The notes under the pieces: generated by a model | The model's input: the letters and a program-made list of their open reading frames with translations, nothing else | Database searches by the model: none | Told to the model about the DNA's origin: nothing | Assembly (NCBI GenBank): GCA_013115135.1 | Contig: JABANP010000266.1 | Location: 1-64,000 of the forward strand | Source of the DNA: Perkinsus olseni | Taxonomy: Eukaryota; Perkinsozoa; Perkinsida; Perkinsidae | Reading direction: 5' to 3' | DNA length: 64,000 nucleotides | In this document: positions 31,801-42,495 of the stretch, in pieces | Layout: the number at the start of each line of letters is the position of its first letter | How positions within the stretch are numbered: position 1 is the stretch's first letter | Translations under genes and position numbers: made by a program

Positions 31801-34655
31801 TCCGTGCTTGATTCACCTGGAGTGGCACGTGGGGCTTTTTGGGTGCCATTGAGGGTCTGTGACGGAGAGTGCTCCCGTAACTGCGTAATTCTCAGGTTCT
31901 CGCTACGAATATAGCCGAGTCGAGTTTGACGGTGCTCAATGTGGATTTGGTTATTGATACAGGCTTGAGACGGGAGAACATGTGGGACGATGAAGGTTGA
32001 CCGTGCTTTACGATTTTTCCATCAGTTTTGACCATGAGAGGCAGGTCTATAAGCTCACTCACACTTGGTGTTCCAAGGCTAGTGTGAGGCAGAGGTAAAG
32101 GAGATGCGCAGGCGACTACGTAATTTCCAAATTCGCGACTTCTCAGAGCCGGCCGCACTGGACGAGTCTGTGCTGGTACGGCGATTCGGCTGTTCACCAA
32201 AGAGTTCCATGACGAGTACATGGATGAGTATGATAGACCGGAAATCCTCTTCACGGATCTTACGACGCTGTTCCTGCAGGCTAAGTAAGAGGGGCGTCCA
32301 TGTGCGTGACGGCTTTGCAGTGGGGAGCTAATGAGTGGGACGATACTGGAATAGCATAGCGCGGTCGTGGTCAGAAGACGGGGCATCATGGCAGGTACGT
32401 TACTGAGTTCTGCAAGGAGGCCGCATTGCCGTCGTATCTCTTCGATTCAAAGCATCAACAGATGCTGGATGTTCAAGAGAAGAACAAAACAGCTGCAGGG
32501 TCGTGCAAACCGTCGGAGCTGCTGCAGGCTTTGATAACGCCACCGAGGCAGGAGAATGTCAGAGTAAGACGGCGCTCGAGCCTGTAGGGCATTGGAGGCT
32601 TGGGATTCAGGCAGCGGTGGTGGATCTATTCCATGCTGGCATCTTACTGGAAAAGCCTGACGAGTTGAGTCCATTGAGTCTGCTGGGAACACTGGCTACG
32701 AGGTAAGCTACTCTGTGGTGTCTACCGGTTCGAGGGCCGCTCTCCTTAGGTTGCATATTGATGCGCATGTGACGCGGATTGTTTATTATTCATGGCTGAT
32801 GGGCATCCCGGGGAGGGGATCCTTCTGGCGGCAGCTTCGGTCCAGGACGGCGACGTCTTCCGGTTCGCCTCACGGTGAGAGGTCTCCGGTTCGATTCCCG
32901 GGAGAGGCGCTCGCTTTAGGTACCAGCCGGGATATGAAGACCGTTATCGCGGTGACATGGAGAGCTCTTTTCTGGTGGCGCATCGGCTTCGACGATGGTG
33001 CCTTCAGCGAGCCTATAATGCTGAGGCGGCTGTTAGTGCGATACATCGAGGTGAGCGTCGATTGTGCACGGGTTCCATTTTCCCTATCTCCCGTTGCAGG
33101 TGGGCATTGCAGCTGGGCTGGAGGCTGGATGCGGAGGGTCGACGGCTGAGCGGCTCTTCAACAATAAGCTGCGTGAGCAATCATGGTATCCGGCGGCGGT
33201 TAATCTCCAGGCATTTAACGGCTTGGTCAACTCCGCGAGCAAGATATGCCATGTAATATCTTCGAATCGCGATGACGTTAACGCTGTATGAACTTGGACT
33301 AGTGCTGCAGCTTCTGGGGAATTCGGCTGTTATATTCCCACCCTCGTACATAGGAGGGCTCACCGCGCGTCTCGCGTAAACCGCTTGTTGTCTTTACCTA
33401 CAGGACTTCTGCAGCTGGCTGTGCGATGACATCGGTGATAAGGTGACTCTGGCTTCGCTGGAAAAACTCGATGGCCATCTTCGGGGGAATCTCACCGTTC
33501 TCGATACGGCCACATTCCAGCGTAGGTCGACAACCCTCAGGCTGATCATTTTACATCAATCGTTGTATTGCAGAGATGTTGGCGAGAGAAGTAGACGAGG
33601 CCAAGTCTTTGCTGTGTATGGGCTGCAACAGCAGGGTCATAACGGGGGAATACTCACAGCATCTGGTAAGGCTGGAGTTAATCGTACGCTGCTCGGTAGT
33701 TGGCGCGGGTAGCAGATTCTGCTTCTGCTAAGCTAAGTTCTGCTAAGCAGAACTTGGAACTCTGACTATGTTGAACCACGTGCCAGATGAACGAGGGAAG
33801 ACCGGGCTATCTTCTTTGGTCTACTCAGGACCCCAAGGTTGAAGAATGCGGTGACTTGGTGAAGTTCGAGAGGCTACCTCAGCAGCTGGTGATGAGGCAG
33901 GAGGACGCCTACGCCACCTCTCGGCAGGTAAGTCTGCGACTCCTCGGAGGCTTTGTTTCAGTGAGGTTCTTTCTCAGAACACGCCGATGCACCAACTGGT
34001 GCTGAAGCTGACTGGCAAGGCTCCCGCTGGTGGGAACGCCGACTACAATGCCAGTGACCATAGCTTCGAGTTCCAGCCTGCCGAGGATAACCGGTCAGTC
34101 GACAAGAACGTCATGGTCCGGGACTCGGAGTTCCAGTTCATCGCGCCGGTGACGGTGAGGCTGCTGCAAGCTTTTTATGATGGGCGATACCAGTGTACGG
34201 TGAAGCCTGATCGAGCAACGTGGGCAGACTGGGTCAAGTTGAAGCGGCCGCTGATACCGAACGTGATACGATGGCGCAAATATTATTCGGACACCCCTGA
34301 CATGATATCGGCTTCGAGGATAAATTCGCAATTCCATGTTCAAGTGTCGCCGAGGAATCCTCCGGGATGGCTGGGCAGTAAGCCAAATGTGTCGTCGCCA
34401 TCATCTGGTACGGGCCCTGTCGATCGCCGACCGAGGGATATCGTTGAGGGCCCTGAGCTGTACTGGGGCATTGTGGGGAAGATACAAGCGTCTTCGAGTC
34501 ATAGGGACAACAGAAGGATCAACGATGCTCGGGCTGACGGCGTCACAGTCCTGCCCTGCCGGTGCCGTAATCGAGTGGCGATGGTCATGCTGATGGCCTT
34601 CTTGCCATTCCGCCACGGTTTGGCTGCCAAGGTGGGTGATGGGGTTCAACTGTAG
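28896..34655 (+). CDS. DExH-box RNA helicase (DHX29/36/57-like), many exons
   Basis: ATP-driven RNA or RNP remodelling enzyme. Signature motifs appear in order in separate exons: acidic N-terminal stretch (29060-29200), motif I TGSGKTT (29440-29460), CTQPRRIAA (about 29780), motif II DEVHERT split by an intron after DE (30265), motif III MSATL (about 30420), motif V ATNIAESSLTV (about 31895) and motif VI QRAGRTGR assembled across an intron near 32100. The HA2/winged-helix part (LFHAGILLEKPDELSPL) follows, then a C-terminal domain with LPCR and FLPFRHGLAAK. Exon boundaries at both ends are only partly resolved, and the start at 28896 is a guess. One base seems missing in the G run at about 32806-32815 (MGIP | GEGILLAA). 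Intron 32875-32919 carries tRNA-like sequence. Confidence 0.8.
32881..32910 (+). other. tRNA-like B box and acceptor-arm sequence inside a 45-nt intron
   Basis: The intron 32875-32919 of the helicase gene contains GGTTCGATTCC (32888-32898), an exact match to the Pol III B-box consensus GGTTCGANTCC, followed by CGGGAGAGGCGC. This resembles the T-arm and 3' acceptor strand of a tRNA. There is no D arm or anticodon arm, so it is not a tRNA gene. Confidence 0.6.
33735..33755. repeat. 10-bp palindrome within the helicase gene
   Basis: AAGTTCTGCT, A, then the complement AGCAGAACTT; preceded by two more CTGCTAAG-type words. Probably in an intron. Confidence 0.6.
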
Positions 34656-34845
34656 CTTTTGCCTCGCTCAACCGTTGATCATACGATGTTGCTCACCATG
34701 AGGTTGATCCTCCTGCTCTCTTCGTGCATGCAATCCCTGATAGCTCACGATATATCGCACAGGGCGGTACTCTTTCTAGGTTGACGGGGCCTGGAGAGTC
34801 ACACACCTCCGCCTGGCTGGAGACGCTTGGCGTGTGGTCCATCCG

Positions 34846-37115
34846 ATGGGCCCTATCACGGGGGAGATGTTGGCGAGGGTGGCGAAGGTCCGAGACCTCA
34901 TGGCAGCTGTAAGAGTTGAAAACCGCCCGTTCTCATCGGCTCATCCGATCTTGCTCCATTAGTCCGTGCTGCTGCGTGGACGGGACTCGACGAAGCGGCG
35001 AGCCGATGCGTCTGTCGTTGTGAAGTCCGTGACTGACGAGGAGGACTTGGAAGCTGAGAATGTCGAACTGCTACAGGAGGTCAGCCGCTTCTATCCTCGT
35101 CTCTTCGATTGATTCTGGTGGACTGGGCAGGTTAGGGCGGTACAAGCTCAACTGCGGGCTGCAGTCCGGGATATGATAAGCTTGGCGTCGTCGCCGACCC
35201 CCGCTAGGCCTCGAGTGACCGGTCGCGAGAAGGAACTCTGGCTGGTGGACCCATCGCCAGCGAATATTGCCCGCCGCATGGAGCCCGACTTGAAGAAGTG
35301 CCGACTCCTCACACAAGCGTTACCAGCCGGCGAGGGTGACGATCGTGGTGTTGGCACGTCCTTGATCGACTTCTCTAACATCGATGATATCGCACCAGCG
35401 CCTTCTAACCCTTGGAAGAACGATGAACCCGCTGATGTTCCTGCTAGCTCCGCCACCACCACTGCTACTACCGCTAAGGCCACCACCACTACTACGACGA
35501 CCACCAACAGAGCGCCCGCGGTCCCCGGGCCGGTTGCTGCAGAAATGCCCTGTGCCAACGCGGGGATCACTGCAGCACCGAGCTTGCCACCGCTGGGCAA
35601 CGATGCAGAGCGTGCATCGGACAAGTCGGTAGAAGCTACTAAGTCGACGGTTGAGGCCCGGGCCTTGCCTCCTGACGCGACGGATGGAGCTGTGGAGAAC
35701 CCTTCGGCTCCCGAAGTAGTCGGCATTCAGACCACGGACACGCCCAGTACGGAGGATACGGCTACTCCTGCTAGGGCTTCTACTGAATGTCCTGACGATC
35801 GCGCTGAAGTCGCGGGAACGATTGGAGCTAATGAGGTCGCGCCTGATTCGCCTATCTACCCGGTGGATGAGATTGAGCTTCCTCCTGCAGCTGAGAAAGC
35901 TCAGGAGGTCAGCGCTGCCGACAGTGAGGATGTGCCGGTTGTCAGCGCGGCGAGCGAACCGCCGGTCTCTAAGGAGTCGCCTCGCGCGGTGCCAGCGTCG
36001 GGGCCCTCGGTGGCGGTTGTAACACCGTCCGCGTCGAGGCCGAGGAACGATTCGACTGCTGATTCGGACTTCGAGTCTTGCATTTCGGAGGCCGAGATCA
36101 AGGATTCTGAAGCCCTCCTCTGTGGCGCCGGGATCTTCGTCGTCTTCACGGGCCATCATACCAGCGGAGTCTCCGCCACCAGCCAGACCATTCCAGCCGG
36201 CGGCGAGGGAAGGTTCGCCTCCGGCACGAGAGGCGCCGAGTAGGAGGACCCCGCCGGGAGGTCCACCAGGCAGGCCTGTTGCGGCTGCGTCGCCGTCACC
36301 GCAGTCACAACGGCAAGTTGCGTCCGCGCAAGTAGAGCTGGAGATGATCAAGCGTACCGTATTAAGTGGTAGCTCGGGTGCGGTCTATAGACAAGGCTTG
36401 GCACGGCTCGCCAGTCTAGGGTGGAAGAGCTCTGAGCAGAAGGTCCACATGGATACGGCATGGAACATCATGGAGCCTCACGTCCCTAAGGCGGGAGTGA
36501 ACGGAGGCTTACGGCGAATTAAGGTTCTGCCTCCGAAGGTCCAGAATGAACGGAGATTGGTGCCGCCAAGGGTCGACGCTGAAGTGAGGGTTTCGTCATC
36601 CTCGAGAGTTGAACAGCCGCCAGTAGTGTCTTCGCGTGCGCCCGCAAGGCGGACTGTACCACCGGGGCGGCCAGCGCGGTTGGCTCCGGCATCTCAACCC
36701 GCAGAGAAAGGCAATGCAGGAGGAGCTTCAAGCTCGGCATCGGGCGAGGGTTCTAGACCACCGAGGCCGAGAACGGGTCAGACAATGCCGAGGATGAGCG
36801 ACGAGATGGTTGAGCAGCTATTTAAGAATGTAGCACTTCGTGGCTTTGCGCTGGCGCCTTCGTCGTGGCCCGAAATCTCAGGCTGCGGGGTCTGTCACTC
36901 TTAGGACAGGAATGTGTTCTTCTTAGGAGTGTTATAAACCTACGTTTGTCTTTCAGGCTGACCTCGCTGTGACCCAGTACCAGGATACGCAGAAGGCGAT
37001 CATGGCCGAGCGTGATCTGGAGTTCGATCGGATCATCTACACCTCGGCTAGAAACTTGCGGAGCTTAGTCGATGAGAACGGTGTTCCTTACCGTCGACGT
37101 GACCCACATCTATGA
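34846..37115 (+). CDS. Low-complexity Thr/Pro/Ser-rich protein with short coiled N-terminus, 5 exons
   Basis: Proposed exons 34846-34908, 34963-35079, 35131-36121, 36165-36889, 36957-37115; about 684 residues. The first 70 residues look helical (MGPITGEMLARVAKVRDLM, ...DLEAENVELLQE). A long linker rich in Ala, Thr, Pro and Ser follows, with an (ACC/ACT)n Thr tract near 35455-35510 and a basic Pro/Arg-rich part. The last exon is again charged and helical (YQDTQKAIMAERDLEFD). The 43-nt intron 36122-36164 is supported because the frame changes exactly there. The layout (folded ends, disordered middle) suggests a scaffold or nuclear protein, but I do not recognise it. Further 5' exons may exist. 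Confidence 0.6.
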
Positions 37116-37893
37116 ACCAACTTGTTGCCCATCTTCCGGCCAGAAGGCTTTTTTTCTGGGCAGACTTTGCTACTACGTACTCTCTTAGTTGACTAAGACT
37201 TTATTTCAACTCGTGCTGTGTTGATCTGGTGATAGCTTCTTGCGCTACTACGGCCGCTTCTTCAGTTCTCTGCTCCGCTTCGCTCCGCTTTTGTGCCCGC
37301 CGGCGGCGGGCCGTCGCATCTACGTCCTCTGATCCGTCTCCAAGGGCAGAGGGCCATTGGTAGCAGCTACTAAGTCACTTACAACAACCCCAGGTCCTGG
37401 AGTCCGGGAGCACTGCAGGGCCTGGAGGCCCTGTCCGAGCTTCCCAACTCATGGGTTATTCTTCCGGAGATCATGCTAGCCATGATCGTGGTGATAATGA
37501 TGATGAGGGCGGTCAATATTTTTACTTTCATGACTGCTCTGAGCTCTTTGAGATGTACATTTTTTCTTTCGCACCCCGGGCGTCGCGTTTAACAGTCGGG
37601 CGGGCACCCAGTACTGCAGCGATATACCACCACAGGAATACTACGCTCGATTCTAGTCAACTGTCTATGGGCCGGCTGTGGTTGTCACCCAAACGTTCCT
37701 TTGTTTCACGCCTCGATATCCGACGCACTGGCGTTCAAGCAACGATGTCAGACCGGTTTTGCCGATTGCGCCGGTTCGAATCCCACTCCCGGCATTTTTC
37801 CGTTATTTTCTTGTGCTCGGCGTCCTTGCTAGCTTGACCTTTCCCAACGACACATTTCAGTTTGCTTTTTCCATCTGCATTGATTCCAACATT
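37116..37893. other. Intergenic and 5' UTR with probable intron or trans-splice acceptor
   Basis: About 780 bp upstream of the RRM-like gene. A pyrimidine-rich stretch ends in CACATTTCAG at 37860, 34 bp before the ATG: either the end of a 5' UTR intron or a spliced-leader acceptor. A tRNA-like segment lies at 37769-37794. No other gene seen. Confidence 0.45.
37769..37794 (+). other. tRNA-like B box and acceptor strand
   Basis: GGTTCGAATCC at 37773-37783 matches the B-box consensus exactly and is followed by CACTCCCGGCA, like the end of a tRNA. The T-stem is imperfect (two mismatches) and no matching 5' acceptor strand was found upstream, so not an intact tRNA gene. It lies upstream of the CAG at 37860, so perhaps in a 5' UTR intron. 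Confidence 0.5.
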
Positions 37894-38886
37894 ATGGCTA
37901 TTTATGACTACGACCTTTACCAGCAGTACAACAGCAGCCAGCCCTCTTCGTCATCATCGCAGCCTTCGAATGGATCTGCTGACTCAGTCCAAAGCGACAA
38001 TGTCCTTTTAAAGCTGTGGTCAACCATTCACCGTTTAGAAGATGAGTTGAAGTATGAGAAGGAGCGCTCAGAGAAGCTGACCGAGCAGGTCAGGTCCCTC
38101 TCGGATAATCTCCAGCTCTCGGCCTCCCTTGTAGAGGGGCAGCTGCAGTCCCCTTCCGTTAAGACGCCCTCGGTCAAGGACATTAACATTAACAATGAGA
38201 TTGATACTAATGGTATGCGCCCTGAAGACCAAAAGGCGGCCCTTGACGCCCTATCGACCATTGCTGATGTTGACAAGCCCTTCCCCACTCACGGTGTTCC
38301 CCTATGGCATGTGCTTCACGCCCTCAGCGGTGTCGAAGAGGATCGTGTCTTCACCGTGAGGAGGATCCAGAAGCTTGGTTTTGACTCCGCTCTTAAGCTA
38401 AGAGAATACTTCTCGATGTGGGGAGAAGTCTCTAACCTGCTCATACTGCACCGTCAAGCTAAGGCGTCCTCTGTGACGGACGGTGAAGGCAGCAACTCGG
38501 CCGTTCGTGTGCGTCCGCCAAGTGTTGGTTTCGTTGTGATGGAGGACCCCGCGGTCGTAAGGAGAATATTGGCTCAGCCGAAGCATGTGATCTGTGGCCA
38601 CACTTGCGATGTGCAAGAGTTCGAGCACAAGCACAAGCTCTTACTACCCCCACCGGGACTAGGTGCCGAGCCCACGACTGTGCTTACTACACCGGGTGAA
38701 CATTCTAAGAAAGACCTGCAGCCATTGTCGTCAGTCAACTGCGTCGAAAGTGGTGACCCGTTTGGTGTTTGGGACGGTGGTGTTGACATGTTCTCGCTGC
38801 CCGGCTATGGTACTACTGCCAGCTTCGATTTCCCTGAATACGGGTACCCACAGCAAACTTTAGACAATCGTCTATCTATTTTCTAA
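37894..38886 (+). CDS. RRM-like RNA-binding protein
   Basis: Single exon; 330 residues from MAIYDYDLYQQYNSSQPSSS, the first Met after the acceptor at 37860 (72 in-frame codons lie upstream). A Ser/Gln-rich start is followed by a coiled coil (LEDELKYEKERSEKLTEQV), and a domain at about residues 150-250: DRVFTVRRIQKLGFDSALKL then SVGFVVMEDPAVV, which fit the RNP2 and RNP1 strands of an RRM around a variable loop. The tail is Gly/Tyr/Phe-rich and flexible. A role in mRNA control is inferred. Confidence 0.65.
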   Translation: MAIYDYDLYQQYNSSQPSSSSSQPSNGSADSVQSDNVLLKLWSTIHRLEDELKYEKERSEKLTEQVRSLSDNLQLSASLVEGQLQSPSVKTPSVKDININNEIDTNGMRPEDQKAALDALSTIADVDKPFPTHGVPLWHVLHALSGVEEDRVFTVRRIQKLGFDSALKLREYFSMWGEVSNLLILHRQAKASSVTDGEGSNSAVRVRPPSVGFVVMEDPAVVRRILAQPKHVICGHTCDVQEFEHKHKLLLPPPGLGAEPTTVLTTPGEHSKKDLQPLSSVNCVESGDPFGVWDGGVDMFSLPGYGTTASFDFPEYGYPQQTLDNRLSIF

Positions 38887-39904
38887 TATGGTGTATAACC
38901 TTATTATCAACACCTAGTGCTACCACACCCGGTTATATTCATTTTCTATGAGTTACTCTCCTCTCTTCGCTGTACTGTCCGATGGCGATGATGATGATGT
39001 GAGCGGTTGCAGAGACAGTGGTTAAAAACCCTGTTTGTCGTCGAGTCTGCTGCCAAGCCGGCTACTGTTGCTTCTGACCTCTTCTCTACCCAACAGGTAT
39101 GAAGAAATTTGCATAGCCTTGCTTATCAGTTTATTGTCTCCAGCAGCCGCGAGTCATCAGCCTTTCGGATCATGCTTCCCTCGTTGGTATTCATCGTAGT
39201 GCTAGCGATGTTAGCGTTTTCATTGTAAAATTAAAGACTGTATGTTGCCTTTCGCTCGCCTTTCAGCGGCTCTCTGGTACTGGTAGTACTTCATCATCTC
39301 TCTGGTAGTATTTTATTAGCACAAGTTTGCCGCCTCCGGTGTAGTTGACCACCATGGCTCTTTGGAATGTGTGCTATGATAATATTCTGGTCGTCCTGAA
39401 TAAAGGATTTCTCGAAATTTCTATTACTTCTCGTTACTGAGATCATCATCATCATTGACATCTCCGTCTTCGATACCCTCGTGCTGTTAAAAGGCGTTTC
39501 TCACAGTGCTGCAGCCGTTGACGGGGTTGTCGTTGTATTTATCTAGTTCCTGTACCTTATGATGTGGATGCCTCCCCAATGGTTGGAAGGTAACCGTGAT
39601 CTCGTCTGTTTATATAATCTGAAGCCTCGCTCTCGTTGTAGTAATTTTCCATAATTACTTTCGTGAGGTTGGAGCGATTTTTTTACTGTGTGGGGTTTGA
39701 TGGTGATGAGGAGGGCGTTGAGTTGTCAAGGCGGTGGCTTCCCGTTGCAAGTTGGTCTTGTAGACTAGGCGCCTTGCTAGTGTGAATTGTATCCTAGGTT
39801 GGACTGTATTAGATACGCAGCAGGTCGCATCTGCCTGTTTCAGCTCTTCTCGGTCCCCTGATTCACTTTAACAAGGTCAGCGTTAGGCTGCCTGCGTTAT
39901 CGAG
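38887..39904. other. Intergenic, T-rich, no gene seen
   Basis: About 1 kb with T-rich runs and several AG-ending tracts, such as CCCAACAG near 39090. Likely 3' UTR of the RRM-like gene and promoter of the next. No coding signal, RNA gene or repeat found. Confidence 0.4.
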
Positions 39905-40963
39905 ATGGACTGGCTACTATTGCCCTTCTCAACACTCCGGACCGTACAGGTCTTCGAGAGTCTGCTGCCTCTGACAGGCTGTGGGGCTTGCATCATGCTC
40001 TGCGCACATTCACTATCGTACTATTGGCAATGGGCGAGTTCCTTGTGTGCTTCGTACTTCTCTCATTGGGTGGTGGAGCGTGATGAGCATGCTCGCTTGG
40101 CCGCCCTCGTATTGCGCTTCGTCTCGCCACCGAGAAACCCTCATGATAACATCAGATACATCTTCTGTCCACAGTACTCTGTGTGGAGGATGATGCGTAA
40201 CATGGCTGAGACCTGCGTCTGTGCTGCCCTTGGAGCATCTGGTATCGTCGCCGAGCTTTGGTGAGCAGTCCCCCAGTGGATGGCAGTAAGGTGATCGTAT
40301 GATTTGCAGCCCTCGTGATTCACCAGCGCACAAGAGACTCCGAGCCGTGGCACCTTTCATGACGTCTCTGCTAGGCCGCGCTCTCGTCTACATTGTAAGT
40401 AGGCTATTTTTGGTAGCCCTCAATCATGATCTGGCAGATTTTCGGTATGATTTGCAGCGGCAACTACACTTATGTGTCAACCACTACTCACAAGGCTGGG
40501 CCGTCTAGCCGGCTACTGGCCGAGATCGGCGATGACACCTCGATAAGGGTCAATTCAGCGTATGGCCCGTCGCGTCTGAATGCCCTTAACAGTCGCTTAT
40601 TCTCAGCTTCTGGGCGTTCTTTTGTGTCATTTCTGGGATTTATATGATGGCGACAGGCGTCATCACTTTGCTATACTATTTCAAGGTGAGGCGGGGCAGG
40701 CCTACTCAGTAGAGTCTACTGCCCGGCCGATGTTGTTCTCGCAGGTCAATGGAGCGGTTGTCCAGAGCGAACGTCACCAGGAGCTCACAGCGACTTTCCT
40801 GCGAAGGACCGGCTGGGGGGTAGAGAAAGTGCTATTCACTGGTCCTTACTCGATTGTCTTTCAGTTTGGTACGGGTACCGAGCACGCGGACGGCCCTTCG
40901 GTTTCGTTCTCGCCATTCACACCAGCCGCTGAGGTCACGGCTGAAGGCTATCAACAGCAGTAG
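39905..40963 (+). CDS. Multi-pass membrane protein, 5 exons
   Basis: Exons 39905-40260, 40310-40394, 40438-40559, 40607-40685, 40745-40963; all phases match, 286 residues. Introns are 43-59 nt. Hydrophobic helices occur near the N-terminus (LLPLTGCGACIMLCAHSL), in the middle (CVCAALGASGIVAEL, MTSLLGRALVYIIFGMICS) and in exon 4 (FFCVISGIYMMATGVITLLYYF), so about four TM segments. The C-terminal 70 residues are soluble. Family not recognised. Confidence 0.62.
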
Positions 40964-41082
40964 CAGCTATCGATGCCGCTTATGCAAGTTCTGACGATTA
41001 CTGCAGCCTACTTGTCGCAGTTGTCCATTTGTTGTGCTGCAACAAAGGCCTTTGAGTTACTTTGAAAACACAGTTACAATTA

Positions 41083-42233
41083 CTAAGAAACGGAGCTGAT
41101 ACGCACGCTGTGAGAAGGAACATACTGCTCTGAGGATTTTGTCAGTACGATCTGCCTTTCGAGGGGGCTCTCGGTCCGCGTTATCATGAGTTGAGCATTT
41201 ACCGCATGAGCCCAAGTGAGACCGAGAGCTGGTTTGAAGGCATCATTTTGATCTGAACCGAAATCAGCAGTCACGTGATTACTGACGATTACAGCAGCAC
41301 GCTGGAGCCAAGCAGCGCCTCTGAGGGCGACTGCCACTCTATTGAGTAGACCTTGACGCTCAGCGAGGACGGTAGCTTCGGATCCACGCGCATTGGATCC
41401 GCCAGCCTCCAACCGAGAATGGATAACATCTTCGCTGCAACGAGCGGCCGCGGCAACACTATCGATGACAATAAGGCAGTGACCTCCGCAAATAGGGAGG
41501 GCCTGCAGAGCCTCCACGCCCCGTGCCAAATCTAGCAGATCATCACATTCTTTGATTGCCATTCTCGACAACATGGTCTCGAAGGAGGCGTGAGGCGACC
41601 AACGTTCACACAGAGACTTGAATCGATCGGGGTGAAGAGTTCTCTCGGTGTCAAACCAGAAAACACGACCTTCATCGGCCAGCACTCGCACAGCAATGGT
41701 CATTAGGAGTTGAGTCTTGCCGGAACCTGAAGATACTCTTAATTGCTCACAGCAAAGAAAGTAGTTTACCTGCAGGACCGTAGAGCTCCACAAGCTGCCC
41801 GACTGGTAATCCTCCTTGCAGTAGTTCATCCAGGGGAGGCATCCCCGTGGAGACCTTATGGCGTTGAAATTGACCGTACTCCCGGAGCAGACAGAAGTTT
41901 CGGCGCCAGAGACTGAGTTATGGCGGTTTAGTGTGAGGACAGCGGCAACATCTCTACCTTATTGATTGAGTAGAGCCACTCTTTCGAACTCGAGTGCGAT
42001 ATGCTGCACTCGTCACTGAGACTGCGGGGGTCACAGCATATCACCCTTGGGAGTGGTACCGAAGAGAGCCTCTTCTCCAACGCGGACTTATCGGACCGGG
42101 ATCGATCGACGTCCAGCTGAAATACCGTGGAGCGAGGTCCTGATTCACTAAAGCTTACTTCCGAGGGACCCCTCTTGGCGGGCGGGCCGGCAGTTGTGCT
42201 GAGTCGCGACCCCTGCATATTCATGCTTTGCAA
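41083..42233 (-). CDS. RAD51/RecA-family recombination ATPase (XRCC3/RAD51-paralogue type)
   Basis: Last exon 41726-41083, then a 43-nt intron (41769-41727) and an upstream exon 41912-41770. The Walker A motif GPAGSGKTQLL is made only by splicing across that intron; Walker B is GHCLIVIDSVAA. DELLQGGLPVGQLVELYG before the P-loop and IVSNHVTADFG with LGLTWAHAVN after it are typical of RAD51 paralogues, which help load RAD51 in homologous repair. The 5' end is uncertain: the open frame 42233-41928 may be exon 1 but does not join in phase with the exon at 41912. Confidence 0.78.
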
Positions 42234-42495
42234 TGGACCCTACCTGCACTACGAGTAGCTCAGCCAATCAGTCTAAACCGTGACTCATGAAAACTCAAAA
42301 ACGCTTGAAAGTGAAGAAAAGTTGTTCCGAAGGGTGTGGGCATACACGTCAACAAATAAGGTAATATTAGCGGCATGACCGCTGACAACAGAGCTTGCCG
42401 TGAAGTTAGACGATACACAATATTACAAGGCGCTCGAAGGCCCTGTGGCAATGAGTTCCTGTGAACTTCAAAGATCCCGAGAGGACCAGATCGTC
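42234..42495. other. Short spacer
   Basis: 260 bp between two minus-strand genes; AT-rich, no feature seen. Confidence 0.35.

Noticed and set aside
37700..37794. Possible complete tRNA gene
   Set aside because: T-stem has two mismatches, and no matching 5' acceptor strand or anticodon arm was found.
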